Source: CAYFFO01 sp964342485 (GTDB lineage: Bacteria; Chloroflexota; Dehalococcoidia; Lucifugimonadales; CAJWER01). From it: a stretch of DNA of 8,542 bases. The stretch covers positions 1-8,542 of the forward strand of contig CAYFFO010000049.1 of the NCBI GenBank assembly GCA_964342485.1, read 5' to 3'. The notes below the pieces were generated by a model. The model saw nothing but the letters and a program-made list of their open reading frames with translations, searched no databases and was not told where the DNA came from. A program made the translations under genes and the position numbers. Of this stretch, positions 6,223 through 8,542 are shown one piece after another (position 1 is the first letter of the stretch; every line of letters starts with the position of its first letter).

Positions 6223-7167
6223 ATCCAAAGATATATTGCCAGGCGTTTAATTCAGGCTGTGTACGTAGTAGTGGTTTTATCATTCGTCATTTTTGCAGGT
6301 GTAAGATTCGCGCCAGGGGATCCTGCCGTAACCAGACTAGGAATGGAAGCTACCCGTGAGGCTCTAGAGCAGGAACGTAAAGATCTTGGTTTGGATAAGC
6401 CTATATATGTCCAGTATATGATCTGGGTAGGTAAGATCTTTAAGGGTGATCTTGGGGTTTCTCTGTCATATTCGTCAGATCACCCTGTATCATCGCTAGT
6501 CTGGGAGAAGTTCAAAAGGACTATTCCTCTCACCATTTCTGCAATGACTGTTGCTATTGTGGTGTCGATTCCTCTAGGAATTATAGCTGGTTTAAGACCG
6601 TTTAGCCTGCTAGACAATGTCATATCTGCTTTCTCACTTTTTGGAGTTGCAGCACCCAGTTTTTGGATAGGGTTGATGATGATCCTGCTTTTTGCTGTAC
6701 AGCTTGGATGGCTTCCTACCTCCGGATATGGGCCTATAGATGGGGGTTTCCAGTGGAAATATTTTATTCTGCCTTCGATCGCTCTGGGTGTGCAGTTGAT
6801 GGGTGCTTTAACCAGATATATGCGCTCAGGGATGCTTGATGTTATGAGTGCCGATTATATAAGAACAGCCAAGGCAAAGGGACTACCTTACAGGCTTATT
6901 ATTGTACGGCATGCGATCAAGAATGCGATGCTGTCAGTAGTTACGGTCATAGCATTGGATATTGGAGGATTACTTGCCGGGGCATTGGTTACTGAAACTG
7001 TGTTTCGCTGGCCAGGTGTAGGGTTGCTTTTAGTGGACGCTATTCAAGGACGTGATTATGCAGTAATTCAAATGATTGTTCTGATAACTTCAGTAGTATA
7101 CGTATCTGTCAATCTCATGGCAGACATTATGTACGGTTATCTGGATCCACGAATTAGATACGAATGA
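6223..7167 (+). CDS. ABC importer permease, DppB/OppB type
   Basis: This is the inner-membrane subunit of a peptide-type importer, about 314 residues from 6223. The upstream in-frame codons encode IQRYIARRLIQAV, the typical N-terminus of DppB-like permeases leading into the first membrane helix, so the true start is near 6220-6223. The first standard start, GTG 6259, would cut into that helix and lacks a ribosome-binding site. Landmarks counted from GTG 6259: RFAPGDPA (16-23); GDLGVSLSY before the second helix (63-71); five to six hydrophobic segments; the EAA loop that contacts the ATPase, RTAKAKGLPYRLIIVRHAIKNA (202-223); and VFRWPGVGLLLVDAI (248-262). It ends with YLDPRIRYE. The next permease overlaps by 4 nt (ATGA), indicating translational coupling. 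The odd start could be ATC initiation or a lost base in a TTG. Confidence 0.9.
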   Translation: MQRYIARRLIQAVYVVVVLSFVIFAGVRFAPGDPAVTRLGMEATREALEQERKDLGLDKPIYVQYMIWVGKIFKGDLGVSLSYSSDHPVSSLVWEKFKRTIPLTISAMTVAIVVSIPLGIIAGLRPFSLLDNVISAFSLFGVAAPSFWIGLMMILLFAVQLGWLPTSGYGPIDGGFQWKYFILPSIALGVQLMGALTRYMRSGMLDVMSADYIRTAKAKGLPYRLIIVRHAIKNAMLSVVTVIALDIGGLLAGALVTETVFRWPGVGLLLVDAIQGRDYAVIQMIVLITSVVYVSVNLMADIMYGYLDPRIRYE

Positions 7168-8066
7168 ACCGGGATGGAGAAAATTACGTGTTAGAAATTG
7201 AGGAACAATTAGCGGATAAGCATAGGATGAGTCTCTTCCGCATTATCATTAGTAGTTTTATACGCAATAGAACAGCTCTACTTGGTATCGTTATAATAAT
7301 GGCATTCAGTATTGCAGCTATATTTGCTCCTCTGATTGTATCCGATCCCTTAAAAATGGATTTTGATGCTTTGATGCAACCCCCTTCGTTATCTCATCCC
7401 ATTGGAACCGACTCGATGGGCAGGGATAATTTGAGCAGGGTTGTGTATGGTGGCAGAGTCTCTCTTCAAGTTGGAATTTTAGCTATGTTTATTGCTACCA
7501 CAGCTGGTGTTACTATTGGTCTGTCTGCAGGGTATTTTGGCAAATTAACCGATAGCATTTTGATGCGGATTGTCGATGCTATCTTGGCGTTTCCGGGATT
7601 ATTGTTAGCTATACTCATGGTTGCTATTCTTGGACCATCTCTAAGAAATGCGATGTTAGCAATTTCAATAGGATTTATTCCTTCCTTTGCCCGTATAACA
7701 AGGGCTAATACTCTTTCTTTAAAGGAAAAAGAATTTGTAGATAGTGCAAGGGCTATAGGAGCAGGTCCGTGGAGAATTATGTTGAAGACAATTCTTCCAA
7801 ATACTTTATCACCGATAATAGTGCAAATTTCTTTGGGGATGAGTTATGCAATTCTTATAGAGGCAAGTCTGAGTTTTCTTGGACTGGGCATTCAACCACC
7901 TACGCCGTCCTGGGGTTACATGTTGTCTACTGGTAGAGAATTTATTACTATGGCATGGTGGTTGACTACTTTTCCAGGTCTTGCTATTTTCCTTGTGGTA
8001 CTGGCTTGGAATTTCATTGGAGACGCAATAAGAGAAGCTCTGGATCCTAAACAGCAGCGCTCTTAA
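7164..8066 (+). CDS. ABC importer permease, DppC/OppC type
   Basis: This 300-residue partner of the preceding permease completes the membrane channel. A cytoplasmic N-tail (1-35) precedes the first helix (about 37-60). The family signature GTDSMGRDNLSRVVYGGRVSL (81-101) precedes the core membrane domain. The EAA loop is FVDSARAIGAGPWRIMLKTILPN (191-213). The C-terminus contains EASLSFLGLGIQPPTPSWG (233-251) and the conserved NFIGDAIREALDP (283-295). The ATG at 7164 overlaps the previous stop. A GTG at 7188 with GGAG 8 nt upstream is an alternative start that would remove eight residues and cannot be excluded. ATPase genes (DppD/DppF type), which often follow, are not in the window; a nitrilase-type gene follows instead. 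Confidence 0.93.
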   Translation: MNRDGENYVLEIEEQLADKHRMSLFRIIISSFIRNRTALLGIVIIMAFSIAAIFAPLIVSDPLKMDFDALMQPPSLSHPIGTDSMGRDNLSRVVYGGRVSLQVGILAMFIATTAGVTIGLSAGYFGKLTDSILMRIVDAILAFPGLLLAILMVAILGPSLRNAMLAISIGFIPSFARITRANTLSLKEKEFVDSARAIGAGPWRIMLKTILPNTLSPIIVQISLGMSYAILIEASLSFLGLGIQPPTPSWGYMLSTGREFITMAWWLTTFPGLAIFLVVLAWNFIGDAIREALDPKQQRS

Positions 8067-8099
8067 TATATGTGGCAGATTAACCAAAGGGTGAATAAA

Positions 8100-8542
8100 T
8101 TGGATATAAAAACGCGTGTTGCATTAATTTCGATGAATAGTGAAATGGGAGATCCTGATGCAAATTTGAAGAAAATAACAGGTTGGATGCAGGAAGCTCA
8201 TTCGAAAGGGGCAACGTTTGCTATCTTTAATGAAGAATCTATAACAGGTTCAATGAATAAATCAGATCTAAGTTTCTCAGAGGCAGATCGAATAGCTAAA
8301 TATGCATCTAAAATAACCAAGTCGTTTCTTGAGCCTGTATGTAGCGATCTAAATATGACAGCAATTGTTGGTTCAATTGAACCAGCTGGTGACAGGTTTT
8401 TGAATAGTGCTTTGACGATAGGTCCTGACGGTTACCTAAATACTTACAGTAAGCTACATTTACCCAACGAAAATGAGAAAAAGTGGTTCTCACTTGGACC
8501 CTCTCTACCTGTAGTTCGATCTCAGGGTTGGACATTTGGTGT
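8100..8542 (+). CDS. Nitrilase-superfamily carbon-nitrogen hydrolase (N-terminal part, runs off the window)
   Basis: A frame open to the right edge encodes at least 147 residues of a carbon-nitrogen hydrolase. The beta-strand start RVALISMNSEMGD and NLKKITGWMQEAHSKGATFAIF resemble the nitrilase N-terminus. NEESITG (44-50) aligns with the PE-L-S-x-TG motif, making Glu45 the likely catalytic base. NSALTIGPDGYLNTYSKLHLP (102-122) carries the catalytic lysine (Lys118), followed by the WFSLGPSLPVV element (129-139). The catalytic cysteine would lie beyond the window. TTG 8100 is chosen because AAGGGTGA-like pairing lies just upstream (about 8087-8093) and neighbouring genes also use TTG. An in-frame ATG at 8070, 3 nt after the permease stop, is an alternative adding ten residues. 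The tight spacing suggests the same operon. The expected role is hydrolysis of an amide, nitrile or carbamoyl group in the cytoplasm. Confidence 0.88.
   Translation, partial: MDIKTRVALISMNSEMGDPDANLKKITGWMQEAHSKGATFAIFNEESITGSMNKSDLSFSEADRIAKYASKITKSFLEPVCSDLNMTAIVGSIEPAGDRFLNSALTIGPDGYLNTYSKLHLPNENEKKWFSLGPSLPVVRSQGWTFG

Noticed and set aside
7809..8087. Minus-strand 92-codon frame across the end of the second permease
   Set aside because: It lies inside a well-supported permease gene and shows no family motifs or ribosome-binding site.
184..8463. The 14-mer aagctacatttacc occurs near 184 and near 8451
   Set aside because: It is read in different contexts (AT-rich coding in both), has no flanking similarity, and one such match is not surprising in 8.5 kb.
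8308..8535. Minus-strand 75-codon frame at the right edge
   Set aside because: It is antisense to the nitrilase-type gene, whose catalytic motifs are clear on the plus strand.
1..8542. CRISPR arrays, tRNA or rRNA genes, insertion sequences, phage or toxin-antitoxin genes
   Set aside because: No spaced direct repeats, cloverleaf-like segments, transposase motifs or terminal repeats were seen on either strand.

Overview
This window comes from an AT-rich bacterial genome, most likely a marine or environmental Chloroflexota (SAR202 / Dehalococcoidia-like). The main clue is the oligopeptide-type binding protein, whose lipidated cysteine is followed by a long Val/Glu/Lys/Pro stalk of the EVPVEKVVE type. 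I associate that stalk with binding proteins of this phylum. Three SecII-type lipoproteins and an alanine/threonine/proline-repeat linker also suggest a cell envelope with many surface-tethered proteins. The lineage is an inference from protein style; no rRNA or marker gene is present.

Layout. Positions 1-65 hold the 3' end of a plus-strand gene. Positions 114-320 hold a start-less reading frame whose C-terminus resembles the end of that first gene, so it looks like the remnant of a tandem duplicate. A 10-bp perfect inverted repeat (445-469) lies between these and a leftward lipoprotein gene (480-1367) with three 16-residue tandem repeats and an unrecognised C-terminal domain. A 125-bp divergent intergenic region separates it from a rightward lipoprotein of the PQQ-dependent glucose/sorbosone dehydrogenase family (1493-2728). 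A secernin-like peptidase C69 family hydrolase follows (2786-4096).

A sigma70-like promoter (4148-4175) and a leader of about 105 nt precede an ABC import operon: family 5 substrate-binding lipoprotein (4288-6066), a strong 16-bp hairpin (6105-6145), a DppB-like permease (about 6223-7167), and a DppC-like permease overlapping it by 4 nt (7164-8066). A nitrilase-superfamily amidohydrolase begins at 8100 and runs off the right edge.

Taken together, 2786-8542 looks like an uptake-and-hydrolysis cluster. A peptide- or amide-like compound would be captured outside by the binding lipoprotein, moved through the two permeases, and its C-N bonds cut by the C69 and nitrilase-type enzymes. The ATPase subunits are not in the window. 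Non-ATG starts are common: TTG is favoured for the C69, binding-protein and nitrilase genes, and GTG for the dehydrogenase. The first permease has a good ribosome-binding site but no canonical start codon where the protein family should begin.
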